In this document: positions 17,182 to 26,331 of the stretch, one piece after another
How positions within the stretch are numbered: position 1 is the stretch's first letter
Layout of the letters: each line of letters starts with the position of its first letter
Source of the DNA: JARRLC01 sp050290865
Lineage (GTDB): Bacteria > Pseudomonadota > Alphaproteobacteria > Rhizobiales > Rhodomicrobiaceae
Reading direction: 5' to 3'
Assembly: GCA_050290865.1 (NCBI GenBank)
Contig: JBNKIW010000016.1
Coordinates: 1 to 64,000 of the forward strand
DNA length: 64,000 bases
Program-made: the position numbers and the translations under genes
Notes under the pieces: generated by a model
What the model saw: only the letters and a program-made list of their open reading frames with translations
What the model was told of the DNA's origin: nothing
Database searches by the model: none

Positions 17182-18491
17182 CGATCGCGGCAGCCGGACA
17201 TGATCGCGGCGGTATGAGCCGCACCAATCGCGTGAACGCCCAGCTGAAAAAGCGCCGCGCGGCGGAGCGCCGGTTCCGGGCTTATGGCCAGATCGCTATC
17301 GGCGTCAGCCTGGCCTTTCTCGTCACCGTGTTCGCGTCCATCGTCAGCAGGGGCTACACGGCGTTCGTGCAGTCCGTGGTGCGCCTGGAGGTCTTTCTGG
17401 ATCCGGCCGTGATCGACCCGTCGGGCACGAAAAACGCAAAGGACATCTGGAACGCCAATTACATCAAGCTCGCCAACGCTGCACTCTACAAGACGCTCGA
17501 TGTCGATACGAGCAGCCGGCGCGAGCGCCGCAAAGCCGGTCAACTGCTTTCGCGCAACATAGACATACAGCTCCGCGACCTGGTCGCCGCCGATCCGAGC
17601 CTCATCGGCACGACGCAGCCCGTCCGGGCGCTGGCGCACGGCAATGTCGACGCGCTCGTCAAGGGCGCGATCAGCCGCAAGACACCCGAGGAACGCCGCC
17701 AGCTCAACGACAAGCAGGTCGCGTGGGTGGACAAGCTCATCGACAGCGGCGCCCTCGAGAAGACGTTCAACACCGGCCTGTTCGTTTACGGCGCGTCCAG
17801 CCAACCTGAAACGGCGGGCCTGGGCGTGGCGGTCATCGGTTCGTTCTTCATGATGCTGACAGTGGTTCTGCTGGCCGTGCCGCTGGGCGTGGCGGCGGCG
17901 CTCTATCTGCAGGAGTTCGCCCCGAAGAACCGCCTGACCGACCTGATCGAAGTCAACATCAACAACCTCGCGGCGGTGCCGTCCATCGTCTTCGGCCTGC
18001 TCGGTCTGGCGATTTTCATCAACTTCGCTGGCCTGCCGCGCTCCGCCTCGCTCGTGGGCGGACTGGTGCTGACGCTGATGACCCTGCCGACGATCATCCT
18101 CACCACCCGCGCGGCCGCCGCCGCCGTGCCCCCGTCCATCCGCGAGGCAGCGCTCGGTATCGGCGCATCGCGCATGCAAACGGTGTTTCATCATGTGCTG
18201 CCGCTCGCGATGCCCGGCATCCTGACCGGCACCATCATCGGTCTGGCGAAGGCGCTCGGCGAAACCGCGCCGCTTCTGATGATCGGCATGGTGGCATTCG
18301 TCATCGACTATCCGGCAACGCCGCTCGATTCGGCAACCGCCCTGCCCGTCCAGGTATACATGTGGGCGACGGAGGCCGAGCGCGGATTCGTCGAGCGAAC
18401 GGCTGCTGCGACGCTGGTCCTTTTGGCATTCATGATCGTCATGAACCTGCTCGCAATCATTCTGCGGCAGCGTTTCGAGCGAAAATGGTAG
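17178..18491 (+). CDS. pstA: phosphate ABC transporter permease PstA
   Basis: Second permease of the Pst transporter, 437 residues with an N-terminal membrane segment (about 40-60), a long periplasmic loop to about residue 205, and a five- to six-segment permease domain containing the coupling loop EAALGIGASRMQTVFHHVLP. The ATG at 17178 overlaps the pstC stop, indicating translational coupling. The extended loop is typical of alphaproteobacterial PstA. Confidence 0.94.
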   Translation: MTIAAAGHDRGGMSRTNRVNAQLKKRRAAERRFRAYGQIAIGVSLAFLVTVFASIVSRGYTAFVQSVVRLEVFLDPAVIDPSGTKNAKDIWNANYIKLANAALYKTLDVDTSSRRERRKAGQLLSRNIDIQLRDLVAADPSLIGTTQPVRALAHGNVDALVKGAISRKTPEERRQLNDKQVAWVDKLIDSGALEKTFNTGLFVYGASSQPETAGLGVAVIGSFFMMLTVVLLAVPLGVAAALYLQEFAPKNRLTDLIEVNINNLAAVPSIVFGLLGLAIFINFAGLPRSASLVGGLVLTLMTLPTIILTTRAAAAAVPPSIREAALGIGASRMQTVFHHVLPLAMPGILTGTIIGLAKALGETAPLLMIGMVAFVIDYPATPLDSATALPVQVYMWATEAERGFVERTAAATLVLLAFMIVMNLLAIILRQRFERKW

Positions 18492-18512
18492 AGTGGGGGA
18501 AGACGGGAGGCG

Positions 18513-19406
18513 ATGGAGGCTCGCGTGAACGAACTTCTGCATATCGGACCGGCTGACAGGGCCAGTACGCACGCCGAGACACCCGGCGGAGCCCCTGCTG
18601 CCGAGGAGACAGCCACCGCAGACGCCCCGGTCGCGGCAACTGCCACGCCCGACATCAAAATGACCGCGCGCGCCGTGAACTGCTTCTACGGCGACAAGCA
18701 GGCGCTCATCGATGTCAACATCGACGTTCCCGACAAGGCCATCACAGCCTTCATCGGGCCGTCGGGCTGCGGCAAATCCACCTTCCTGCGCTGCCTCAAC
18801 CGCATGAACGACTTCATCGACGGCGCCCGGGTCACCGGCAGGGTCGAACTTGATGGCGAGAACGTCTACAACCCGAAGATCGACCCCGTGCAGCTCCGCG
18901 CGCGCGTCGGCATGGTGTTCCAGAAACCGAACCCGTTCCCGAAGTCGATCTTCGACAACGTCGCCTATGGCCCGCGCATCCATGGCCTCGCCCAGTCCAA
19001 GACCGACCTGGAAGAGATCGTCATCACCAGCCTGGAAAAGGCGGGCCTCTACACCGAAGTGAAAGACCGCATGCTCGAGCCCGGAACGAGCCTTTCCGGC
19101 GGCCAGCAGCAGCGTCTGTGCATCGCGCGCGCCATCGCGGTCAGTCCGGAAGTCATCCTCATGGACGAACCGTGCTCGGCACTCGACCCGATCGCCACCG
19201 CCAGGATCGAGGAACTGATGGACGAGCTGAAGCGGAATTTCTGCATCGTCATCGTCACGCACTCGATGCAGCAGGCCGCCCGCGTGTCGCAGCGCACGGC
19301 GTTCTTCCATCTCGGCGTCCTGGTGGAGGAAGGCGCGACGGCTCAGATTTTCACCAATCCGCGCGAGACGCGCACACAGGACTACATTACCGGGCGATTT
19401 GGCTAA
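18513..19406 (+). CDS. pstB: phosphate ABC transporter ATP-binding protein
   Basis: ATPase of the Pst importer. Walker A is GPSGCGKST (about residue 86), the Q-loop region reads VFQKPNPFPKSIFDN, the signature is LSGGQQQR, Walker B is VILMDEPCSALDP. The 297-residue protein has an Ala/Thr/Pro-rich extension of roughly 45 residues before the ATPase core, so the true start may lie downstream of 18513, but no better start with a ribosome site is evident. Part of pstSCAB-phoU-phoB. Confidence 0.96.
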   Translation: MEARVNELLHIGPADRASTHAETPGGAPAAEETATADAPVAATATPDIKMTARAVNCFYGDKQALIDVNIDVPDKAITAFIGPSGCGKSTFLRCLNRMNDFIDGARVTGRVELDGENVYNPKIDPVQLRARVGMVFQKPNPFPKSIFDNVAYGPRIHGLAQSKTDLEEIVITSLEKAGLYTEVKDRMLEPGTSLSGGQQQRLCIARAIAVSPEVILMDEPCSALDPIATARIEELMDELKRNFCIVIVTHSMQQAARVSQRTAFFHLGVLVEEGATAQIFTNPRETRTQDYITGRFG

Positions 19407-19457
19407 GCGGAAACGACCTCACTGGAGACGGCCAGCACCGAAACCGGAGAAAATTCA

Positions 19458-20180
19458 ATGGTTATGACTGAACACACCGTGCGGGCGTTCGAAGAAGAGC
19501 TGAGGGCGCTCGATGCCAAGATCGCGCAGATGGGCGGGTTCGCCGAGCAGGTCGTCAGCCGCGCCATCAATGCGATGGAGCATCGCGATCCGGTGCTCGC
19601 CGAAGCCACCATCCAGCAGGACGAGCAAATCGACCTGCTGGAGCATGAGGTCGAGGAACTCGCCATCTCCATGATCGCCCGCCGTCAGCCGGTAGCGCTC
19701 GACCTGCGCCAGATCATGACGGCCATTCGCGTCGCGGGCGACCTGGAGCGTATCGGCGACATGGGCAAGAACATCGCCAAGCGCGCCCTGGCGATCGCCG
19801 AGGAGCACAGGCCCAAACAGCTGATGATCGGCCTGACCCATCTGGGCGAGGCGGCGTTGCAGCAGCTCAAGGATGTCCTGGACGCCTATTCCGAACGCGA
19901 CGCGGAAAAGGCGTATAAAGTCTGGCTGCACGACAAGGATCTCGATCGCATCTACAACTCGATCTTTCGCGAACTCCTGACCTATATGATGGAAGATCCC
20001 CGCAATATCGGGCTGTGCACCCACCTCCTTTTCGGCGCGAAGAACATCGAGCGCATCGGCGATCACACGACGAATATTGCCGAGATGATCAATTACCTTG
20101 TCCACGGTACGGCAATCATGGAGCGGCGACCGAAAGGTGACACGACGAGTTACACAATGCCCGACACGTCGGACGCGTAG
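19458..20180 (+). CDS. phoU: phosphate signalling protein PhoU
   Basis: Cytoplasmic regulator linking the Pst transporter to the PhoR/PhoB two-component system; it represses signalling when phosphate is abundant. The 240-residue protein shows two PhoU helical-bundle repeats, each with the metal-binding pattern (DLRQIMTAIRVAGDLERIGD near residue 75-94 and HLLFGAKNIERIGDH near 190-205). GGAG precedes the start. Confidence 0.96.
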   Translation: MVMTEHTVRAFEEELRALDAKIAQMGGFAEQVVSRAINAMEHRDPVLAEATIQQDEQIDLLEHEVEELAISMIARRQPVALDLRQIMTAIRVAGDLERIGDMGKNIAKRALAIAEEHRPKQLMIGLTHLGEAALQQLKDVLDAYSERDAEKAYKVWLHDKDLDRIYNSIFRELLTYMMEDPRNIGLCTHLLFGAKNIERIGDHTTNIAEMINYLVHGTAIMERRPKGDTTSYTMPDTSDA

Positions 20181-20219
20181 TACGCCACGCGCCGAATCCA
20201 TGTAGCGGAGCATGACGTC

Positions 20220-20927
20220 ATGACGGCGAAAGTGCTGGTGGTCGAGGATGAGGAGCCCTTGGCGCTCCTTCTCCGCTACAACCTCGAAGCCGAGGGGTTC
20301 CACGTCTCCCTCGCCACCCGCGGCGACGAGGCCGAGCTTGCCATTTCCGAGGGCGCACCCGACCTCATCATCCTCGACTGGATGCTGCCCGGTCTGTCCG
20401 GTCTCGAGCTGTGCCGCCGCCTGCGCGCGGGCCGTGCGACGAGCGGCATTCCCATCGTCTTCCTTACCGCCCGCGGCGAAGAAACCGACCGCATCCGTGG
20501 CCTGACAACCGGGGCGGACGACTATGTCGTCAAGCCCTTCTCGCTCCCCGAACTGATGGCGCGCGTGAAAGCCATCCTGCGCCGCGCCAGCCCGGAGCGC
20601 ATTGCCGACGTCCTTTCCGTCGCCGACGTCGTCCTCGATCGCGACGCGCACCGCGTAACGCGCGGCGGGCGCGAAGTCCGGCTTGGGCCGACCGAATTCC
20701 GGCTTCTCGAATTCTTCATGGAAGCGCCGGGCCGCGTCTTCTCCCGCACGCAACTGCTGGACGGGGTGTGGGGAAACGACGTCTATGTCGATGAGCGCAC
20801 GGTCGATGTGCATGTCGGCCGCCTGCGCAAGGCGATCAATCGCGGCCGGGAAAAGGACCCGATCCGTACCGTGCGCGGCTCCGGTTATGCATTCGGCGAG
20901 CGGAACGGTAGCGCGGGGGGAGGATGA
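20220..20927 (+). CDS. phoB: phosphate regulon response regulator PhoB
   Basis: OmpR/PhoB-class response regulator. The receiver domain (1-120) has the acidic pocket VVEDEE, phospho-acceptor Asp in LIILDWMLPG (near residue 54) and the conserved Lys in DDYVVKPFS; the winged-helix domain (about 135-230) has the recognition region DERTVDVHVGRLRKAI. It should bind the Pho box at 14438-14477. The partner kinase phoR is not in this window; it normally precedes pstS in related bacteria, where lpdA lies here. Confidence 0.95.
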   Translation: MTAKVLVVEDEEPLALLLRYNLEAEGFHVSLATRGDEAELAISEGAPDLIILDWMLPGLSGLELCRRLRAGRATSGIPIVFLTARGEETDRIRGLTTGADDYVVKPFSLPELMARVKAILRRASPERIADVLSVADVVLDRDAHRVTRGGREVRLGPTEFRLLEFFMEAPGRVFSRTQLLDGVWGNDVYVDERTVDVHVGRLRKAINRGREKDPIRTVRGSGYAFGERNGSAGGG

Positions 20928-21422
20928 GCGCAGCAGCAGCTGGAAGGCACAAAAAAGTGCTAGACAACGGAATCCGAGTCTGAATCTATTATGAAGTGAG
21001 GTGGCTCTTGCCGCCTTGTTATGACCTTAGTCGATCAAAGCGTTGCGGCGCTTATCTCGACGGTATTGAACGGCAGTGGGCACGTACATGCTCCACTTTG
21101 CCGAACCGAGTGCGAGTATACGAGCAGACGCTCACCGCCTTCGGCCAGAAACAGGCGATTCTCATCGCAGTTCCTCCGTGTTCTGGGGTGCCGGGGGGAG
21201 CCCGGCTCTCCGGAACGCACACACTGTGCTCCGCGTCCTTTCAGAGCTTCGTGAGTGATGGAGGAGTGGCGACAAGAGCCATTGATACTAAAGGCTGATT
21301 CTTTGTCAAAACTGGAGTCAAATTTCTCTTAAGTGGCTAAGAATCTGGAAGCTACACGCGGGAAAGGGTGTTGACCGCGATAGCATATGTTCTTTTTTTG
21401 ACCGCCCGACTGCGGTGGCGCC
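20928..21422. other. intergenic region between convergent phoB and rtcB
   Basis: About 495 bases with no supported gene. A 100-codon plus-strand frame (20996-21298) and overlapping frames show no recognisable domain, signal or ribosome site. The end (21300-21420) is AT-richer, with a T run at 21391-21397 that could help terminate phoB transcription, but no good hairpin precedes it. Confidence 0.35.
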
Positions 21423-22892
21423 TTATCCCTTAACGCAGATCACCGGGCGCAGCCGCGCCACCTTGCGCGCCAGACCGGCCCTTTCCGCCGCATCGACCAC
21501 CGCGCCCACGTCCTTGTAGGCGCCGGGCGCTTCCTCGGCCACGCCGCGCAATGACGGGCTCTTGATGATGATGCCGCGCGCCGCGAGCTGGTCCACGATC
21601 TGCCGCCCGCGCCACCGCCTTGTCGCCTCGTGACGGCTCATGCGCCGGCCCGCGCCGTGGCACGCCGAGGAAAACGCGCGCTCCTCGCTTTCCGCGCACC
21701 CGGCCAGGACATACGACTGCGTGCCCATGCTGCCGCCGATGAGCACCGGCTGCCCCCACGGCCTCAGCTCTTCGGGCAAAGCCTGATGGCCGGGACCGAA
21801 GGCGCGCGTCGCTCCCTTGCGGTGGACATACAGCTCGCGCGGGCTGCCGTCGATCTTGTGCGTCTCGACCTTGCAGGTATTGTGCGAGACATCGAACAGG
21901 AGCGGCAGCGGCAGATCCCGCTCGGGCCAGACGGCGGCAAACACCTGTCTGGCGAAATGGCCGATGATTTCGCGGTTGGCGAGCGCACAGTTTATCCCCG
22001 CGCGCATCGCGCCGAGATAGCGCTGGCCGAGTTCCGAATTGACCGGCGCCGAGGCCAGTTCGCGGTCGGGCAGCACGAGGCCGTAACCCGGCGCGGCGAT
22101 AACCATTTCGCGTAGGAAATCGGTGCCGATCTGGTGGCCGAGCCCGCGCGAGCCGCAATGGATCGTGACGACGCAGTCGCCTTCCTTGAGACCGTAGGCG
22201 CCCGCGATCTCCGGCGCGAGGATCTCGGCAACCTCCTGCACCTCCAGATAATGATTGCCCGAACCGAGCGTTCCCATCTCGCGGCGCTGGCGGTCGCGAG
22301 CCTTGGGCGAAACGGCATACGGGTCTGCGCCCTCGGCACAGCCGCTTTCCTCGATGCGCGCCAGATCCTCGGCCCGGCCAAAGCCTCGCTCCACCGCCCA
22401 GGCGGCGCCGCCCTGCAGCATGGCCGTCATGCCGTCTTCGTCCAGCACGATCGAGCCGTGCGAGCCGACCCCAGCCGGAACGCGCCGGTAGAGCGCCTCG
22501 GCCAGTTCCGCGGCCTTCATCTCGATCTGCCGGCGGGTGAGGCCGGTCAGGTGGGTGCGCACGCCGCAGGAAATATCGAAGCCGACACCGCCCGCCGAGA
22601 CGACGCCGCCCTCCTCCGCATCGAACGCCGCAACCCCGCCGATGGGAAATCCGTAACCCCAATGGGCATCGGGCATGGCGTAGGACGCGCGGACGATGCC
22701 GGGCAGCGTGGCGACGTTCATCACCTGCTCGAAGACCTTCTCGTCCATGCCGCCGATGAGATCACGGTCGGCAAAGATGATACCGGGCACAAGCATGTTG
22801 CCCTGCTGCGGGATGCGCCAGGCATAGTCGGAGACGGGTTCCAGGCGGCTTGTATCCGTCCGCGCGCCTTCGAGGGCTTTCGTCATTGTCAT
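21423..22892 (-). CDS. rtcB: tRNA-splicing/RNA-repair ligase RtcB
   Basis: GTP- and Mn-dependent ligase joining 2',3'-cyclic phosphate (or 3'-phosphate) to 5'-OH RNA ends. Motifs: GGVGFDISCGVRTHL with the metal-binding Cys, GTLGSGNHYLE, CGSRGLGHQ, DVSHNTCKVE, and CHGAGRRMSR with the guanylylated His. A longer frame opens at 22916 (ATG inside the archease stop), but AGGAGG at 22904-22909 points to a start at the GTG 22898 or ATG 22892, giving about 489 residues. It follows the archease gene in one transcription unit. No rtcA or rtcR is adjacent. Confidence 0.95.
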   Translation of the reverse strand: MTMTKALEGARTDTSRLEPVSDYAWRIPQQGNMLVPGIIFADRDLIGGMDEKVFEQVMNVATLPGIVRASYAMPDAHWGYGFPIGGVAAFDAEEGGVVSAGGVGFDISCGVRTHLTGLTRRQIEMKAAELAEALYRRVPAGVGSHGSIVLDEDGMTAMLQGGAAWAVERGFGRAEDLARIEESGCAEGADPYAVSPKARDRQRREMGTLGSGNHYLEVQEVAEILAPEIAGAYGLKEGDCVVTIHCGSRGLGHQIGTDFLREMVIAAPGYGLVLPDRELASAPVNSELGQRYLGAMRAGINCALANREIIGHFARQVFAAVWPERDLPLPLLFDVSHNTCKVETHKIDGSPRELYVHRKGATRAFGPGHQALPEELRPWGQPVLIGGSMGTQSYVLAGCAESEERAFSSACHGAGRRMSRHEATRRWRGRQIVDQLAARGIIIKSPSLRGVAEEAPGAYKDVGAVVDAAERAGLARKVARLRPVICVKG

Positions 22893-22908
22893 CCCCACGG
22901 CATCCTCC

Positions 22909-23349
22909 TCAGACATCGAGCACGCATTGCGCCCGCCACATGCCCGGTTCGTCCTCGGTGACCGCGAGCCCGGTCATGGTGGCCCCCTTGATCTCGGCGG
23001 CAGGCTCGTGGCGTTCGCGGTTCACCAGCTCGCCTCTGGCCAGCCCGTGCAGCCGGTTGCCCTCGACGCTCACCTCGAACGTCCCGAAAATGAGCCCGCG
23101 CGTGGCCATCTCGAAGACGAGCGCGTTGAGCCAGTCCATGAACAGCAGCTCGATGTCCGGCGCCTCGCAGGTGATGTTCACCGCCTTCGCGCGGCCGATC
23201 TTCGCCGGATCGGTCATCACCGCGGTCATGGCCAGCGCTGCCTGCTCGAAGGCCGCAGCCGCGTTCGGACCAATCCCGCGGATGCCGATGTCGGCATCAT
23301 GGCTGAAATGCTCCCAATGCGGTGTCGTGCTGTGCTGGCTGACGGTCAT
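22909..23349 (-). CDS. archease
   Basis: A 146-residue archease, the cofactor that accelerates guanylylation and multiple turnover of RtcB. Typical features are the opening HFSHDADIGIRGIG with acidic metal-binding residues, ELLFMDWLNALVFEM in the middle, and a conserved C-terminal Asp (VLDV). It is encoded directly upstream of rtcB on the same strand, the arrangement known from many bacteria and archaea, which supports both assignments. Its promoter must lie in the 83 bases shared with the divergent holA. Confidence 0.93.
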   Translation of the reverse strand: MTVSQHSTTPHWEHFSHDADIGIRGIGPNAAAAFEQAALAMTAVMTDPAKIGRAKAVNITCEAPDIELLFMDWLNALVFEMATRGLIFGTFEVSVEGNRLHGLARGELVNRERHEPAAEIKGATMTGLAVTEDEPGMWRAQCVLDV

Positions 23350-23432
23350 CCCCGCAGATTAAGCGTTCAGCTTTGACAATCCGTTCCAGCTTTCGTTACG
23401 AACGTGGGGAATGGATCAAGAGGTCTACCGCC

Positions 23433-24467
23433 ATGGTTGCCGTCAAGACCGCTGAACTGCCGAGCTTTCTCAAATCCGCCGCGAGCCGGATCGACGCCTT
23501 TCTCATTCACGGGCCTGACGCGGGCCGGGTGAGCGAGTTGGCAGGCCAGGCCGCGAAGCAGCTCGCCGCCTCCGGCACGCCACCGGGCGAAATCATCCGC
23601 CTCAGCGACCAGGATCTGTCGCAGACGCCGGGGCGCCTCGCCGCCGAGGCCCGCAGCATGGCGTTGTTCGGAGGGCGCCCGGTGATCGCGGTGAAGATGA
23701 GCCCTCAGCTCACACCCGCCCTGTTCGAGGAACTGCTGGGCGGCCCGCTCGCGGCGTACGTCGTCATCGAAGCAGGCAATCTCAAGCGCGACGCCAAGAT
23801 CCGCCAGCTCTTCGAAAAGGCGAAAAATGCGGCAGCTGTCGTCTGCTACGGCGCCGATGAGCGCAGCCTGCCGCAACTCATCCGTGAAGACGTGAAAGCG
23901 GCGGGCCATACCATCGCGCCGGACGCCGCGCAGCGTCTCGCTCATCTCCTCGGCGGCGACTGGGCCGTTTCGCGGTCGGAGATCGCCAAGCTGGTGCTCT
24001 ATGCGGGCGCGGAGCGGGAAATCACCGTGGCGCACGTCGAAGCCGTTGTCGGCGACGCCTCGGCGCACGCCTTCGACGCCGCGATTGCCGCGGCCCTCGG
24101 CGGCAAAGCGGGAGAAGCGCTGGCGCAACTGGACGGGCTGGCCGCTGCCGGAACGCCGGCCGTCGTGTTTCTCAACATGCTGCTGCGGCATCTCCAGGAA
24201 CTGCACGCGCTGCGAGCGGCGATGGATCGCGGCGACTCCTTCGAGATCGCGGCGGGGCGTCTCCGCCCGCCACCGCATTTCAAGCAGAAAGATGCGCTGA
24301 AAGCTCAGAGCGCGCGCTGGCGGCTCGCCGATATCGCGGACGCTGTCGCCGCCGCGCATGAGGCCGTCCGCCAGACCCGTCTCAAACCCGCGCTTGAGCA
24401 CGAGGTTGCGGGCACGCTGATCATCCGCCTTGCAGGGATCCAGCCGGGCGGGACACGCGCGGCTTGA
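23433..24467 (+). CDS. holA: DNA polymerase III delta subunit
   Basis: The clamp-loader delta subunit, which opens the beta sliding clamp during replication. The 344-residue product starts MVAVKTAELPSFLKSAASRIDAFLIHGPDAG (first part of the AAA+-like domain lacking Walker A) and has the RMALFGGRPV-like clamp-binding helix (ARSMALFGGRPVIAV) and C-terminal collar region. AGAGG lies 8 bases before the ATG at 23433; an upstream TTG at 23373 would add 20 poorly fitting residues. In relatives holA often neighbours leuS/lptE and parB; here it is separated from parB by about 33 kb. Confidence 0.93.
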   Translation: MVAVKTAELPSFLKSAASRIDAFLIHGPDAGRVSELAGQAAKQLAASGTPPGEIIRLSDQDLSQTPGRLAAEARSMALFGGRPVIAVKMSPQLTPALFEELLGGPLAAYVVIEAGNLKRDAKIRQLFEKAKNAAAVVCYGADERSLPQLIREDVKAAGHTIAPDAAQRLAHLLGGDWAVSRSEIAKLVLYAGAEREITVAHVEAVVGDASAHAFDAAIAAALGGKAGEALAQLDGLAAAGTPAVVFLNMLLRHLQELHALRAAMDRGDSFEIAAGRLRPPPHFKQKDALKAQSARWRLADIADAVAAAHEAVRQTRLKPALEHEVAGTLIIRLAGIQPGGTRAA

Positions 24468-24479
24468 GGGGGCGCATCG

Positions 24480-25103
24480 TTATTCCTTCGCGTTCTTTCT
24501 GCGCAAGCGGACATATAGAGCACCCTCGCCGCCGTGGCGGACATGCGATGTGGTGTAGCTCACAACGACGCCGCGCAGCTCCGGCTCGGCAAGCCACATC
24601 GGCACCAGTCGGCGCAGAACGCCGCGCTCTTCGCCGTAGAAATCCCGCGTCCTGACGGCTTCCGGCGCCCCCTTGCCGGTGATCACCAGCACATGCCGCA
24701 TGCCGCGCGCGGCGCAACCGCGGAGAAAAGAGGTCAGCGCCCGGTGGGCCTCACGCTGGCGCATGCCGTGCAGGTCCAGGCGGGCGTCGATGAGGTCCAT
24801 GTCCCTGGCCAGCTTGCGGCGCTGACGCTCGTCGAAGGGCGAAAGAGGCGGGGGACCGGATTGAGGGCGCGCAATGGTGCCGCGCACATCCGCCATTTGT
24901 TGGCGTGACGCGGGGGCTGCATCCTCGCCGCGCCTCTGCGCTTGTGAGGACGCTTCCACGGCTGCGACAGCGTCATCCTCTCCGGCGGCATGCTTCTCCC
25001 GACCGCGGCGGCGTTTCGCCTTCGCCTGGCGCATGGCAAACAGCCAGAGTTCCGCCTCCTCGGCAGTCAGTCGCCGTTTTCGCGATGGCGAATCCGAAGT
25101 CAT
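24480..25103 (-). CDS. Smr domain protein
   Basis: A 207-residue protein with a basic, disordered N-terminal half and a C-terminal Smr domain (about residues 107-195). The domain shows LDLHGMRQREAHRAL and the nucleic-acid-binding motif ITGKG. Smr domains cleave or bind branched DNA or, in ribosome rescue, mRNA (SmrB); which applies cannot be read here. In alphaproteobacteria this stand-alone form regularly follows mltA and a Tim44-like gene, as it does here (39 bases after mltA). Confidence 0.92.
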   Translation of the reverse strand: MTSDSPSRKRRLTAEEAELWLFAMRQAKAKRRRGREKHAAGEDDAVAAVEASSQAQRRGEDAAPASRQQMADVRGTIARPQSGPPPLSPFDERQRRKLARDMDLIDARLDLHGMRQREAHRALTSFLRGCAARGMRHVLVITGKGAPEAVRTRDFYGEERGVLRRLVPMWLAEPELRGVVVSYTTSHVRHGGEGALYVRLRRKNAKE

Positions 25104-25142
25104 CCGCGCACTCTGTTGTGGAAGTTGTGTGTATTTCCCGAA

Positions 25143-26303
25143 CTATTTCGGGATCAGCACATAAAAATCACAGGCGTGCTTCGTGTTGCCAGCGAATTTT
25201 CCGGCCGCGTGGCCGCTACCCCAGAAGAAGTCGCCGCGCACCGGCCCGCGAATGGCCGAACCCGTATCCTGGGCTACCATCAGTCTCCTGATCGGCTTGC
25301 CCTTCATGTCCTTCATCTCCGGCGCGGCAACCCAGATCGGCATACCCATCTTGTGGTAGCGCGGATCGACAGCCAGGCTTCGCCCGGGCGTCAAAGGCAG
25401 GGTCATGGCGCCCTGCGGCCCCTTGGCCCCGTCGAGCACTTCGAAGAACGGATACGACTTGTTCTCCCACATCAGCTCGCGGCCGCGACGCGGGTCGGCG
25501 CGGATCAGGGACATCACCGATTTGATCGACGTTCCGTCCGCCCGCAGCAAGCCGCGCTCGACCAGCAGCTTGCCGACGGACGTGTAGGGATGCCCGTTCT
25601 TGCCCGCGAAACCGATGCGAAGACATTGATTATCCGGCAGGCGGATGAGGCCCGAACCCTGCACCTGCATGATGAACGCCTCATAGGCGTCCGATACATA
25701 GGCGATCTCCAGCCCGCGCCCTTTGAGCACGCCTTCCTCGATTTCGCGCCTCGTGTAATAGGGCTTCGGGCCGTCCGCCGTCAGCCGCGCCGCCGTCAAC
25801 TCGGCGGGAAGATCGCCGCGATCGACCGCCGGCGTCAGAAGGACGAGATCGTCCGGCCTGCGGTAGACCGGCACCGCATATTCTTGTGACGGTTTCAGCG
25901 AACCCCTGATTTCAGGCTCGAAATACCCTGTCAGCAGCGCGCCTTTCGACGGCCGTCTGACGAGATGCGGCGTGAAATTCGCCTCGAAGAACTGCCGCGC
26001 ATCGCCGCGCGAGAGCTTGCCGGGGAGGAGACGAGCGACTTCGCAGACCGCCTGTACAGCAGCGATATCACGCGCACCGGATTCCCGCTTCTTACCCGCC
26101 GGGATCAGCCTTTTGCACGATCTGCGAAAGGCCGCGAAGGCGGCGGCGTGATCATCCTGCGCCCAGCCCTCGATCGCCGCGAATTCCACGGGCGTCTTCT
26201 TGAGCGGCTTGGCCGTGGCCGCTTCGGCGCCGGAGAACTGCCATTGCCACAGATCGGGCGCGACCATGATTACGGCCGCCAGCGCGAGACGGAAAAGCAG
26301 CAT
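25143..26303 (-). CDS. mltA: membrane-bound lytic murein transglycosylase A
   Basis: Lytic transglycosylase cleaving peptidoglycan between MurNAc and GlcNAc with formation of 1,6-anhydroMurNAc. The 386-residue protein has an N-terminal signal segment (MLLFRLALAAVIMVA), the MltA domain (about 120-290; LLTGYFEPEIRGSL), and the C-terminal 3D domain with three aspartates (MVAQDTGSAIRG...GDFFWG, CDFYVLIP). No lipobox Cys is seen in the signal region, so it may be soluble-periplasmic or anchored by the uncleaved segment rather than a lipoprotein. Confidence 0.94.
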   Translation of the reverse strand: MLLFRLALAAVIMVAPDLWQWQFSGAEAATAKPLKKTPVEFAAIEGWAQDDHAAAFAAFRRSCKRLIPAGKKRESGARDIAAVQAVCEVARLLPGKLSRGDARQFFEANFTPHLVRRPSKGALLTGYFEPEIRGSLKPSQEYAVPVYRRPDDLVLLTPAVDRGDLPAELTAARLTADGPKPYYTRREIEEGVLKGRGLEIAYVSDAYEAFIMQVQGSGLIRLPDNQCLRIGFAGKNGHPYTSVGKLLVERGLLRADGTSIKSVMSLIRADPRRGRELMWENKSYPFFEVLDGAKGPQGAMTLPLTPGRSLAVDPRYHKMGMPIWVAAPEMKDMKGKPIRRLMVAQDTGSAIRGPVRGDFFWGSGHAAGKFAGNTKHACDFYVLIPK

Positions 26304-26331
26304 ACCCTCATACCCCCCGAGGCTCCGCTTC

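Noticed and set aside
17136..19310. A 724-codon open frame antisense to pstA and pstB
   Set aside because: Same reason: it is the complement of two well-supported genes and shows no family resemblance.
20996..21298. Possible small gene between phoB and rtcB
   Set aside because: Several overlapping frames of similar length, no ribosome site, no signal or domain.
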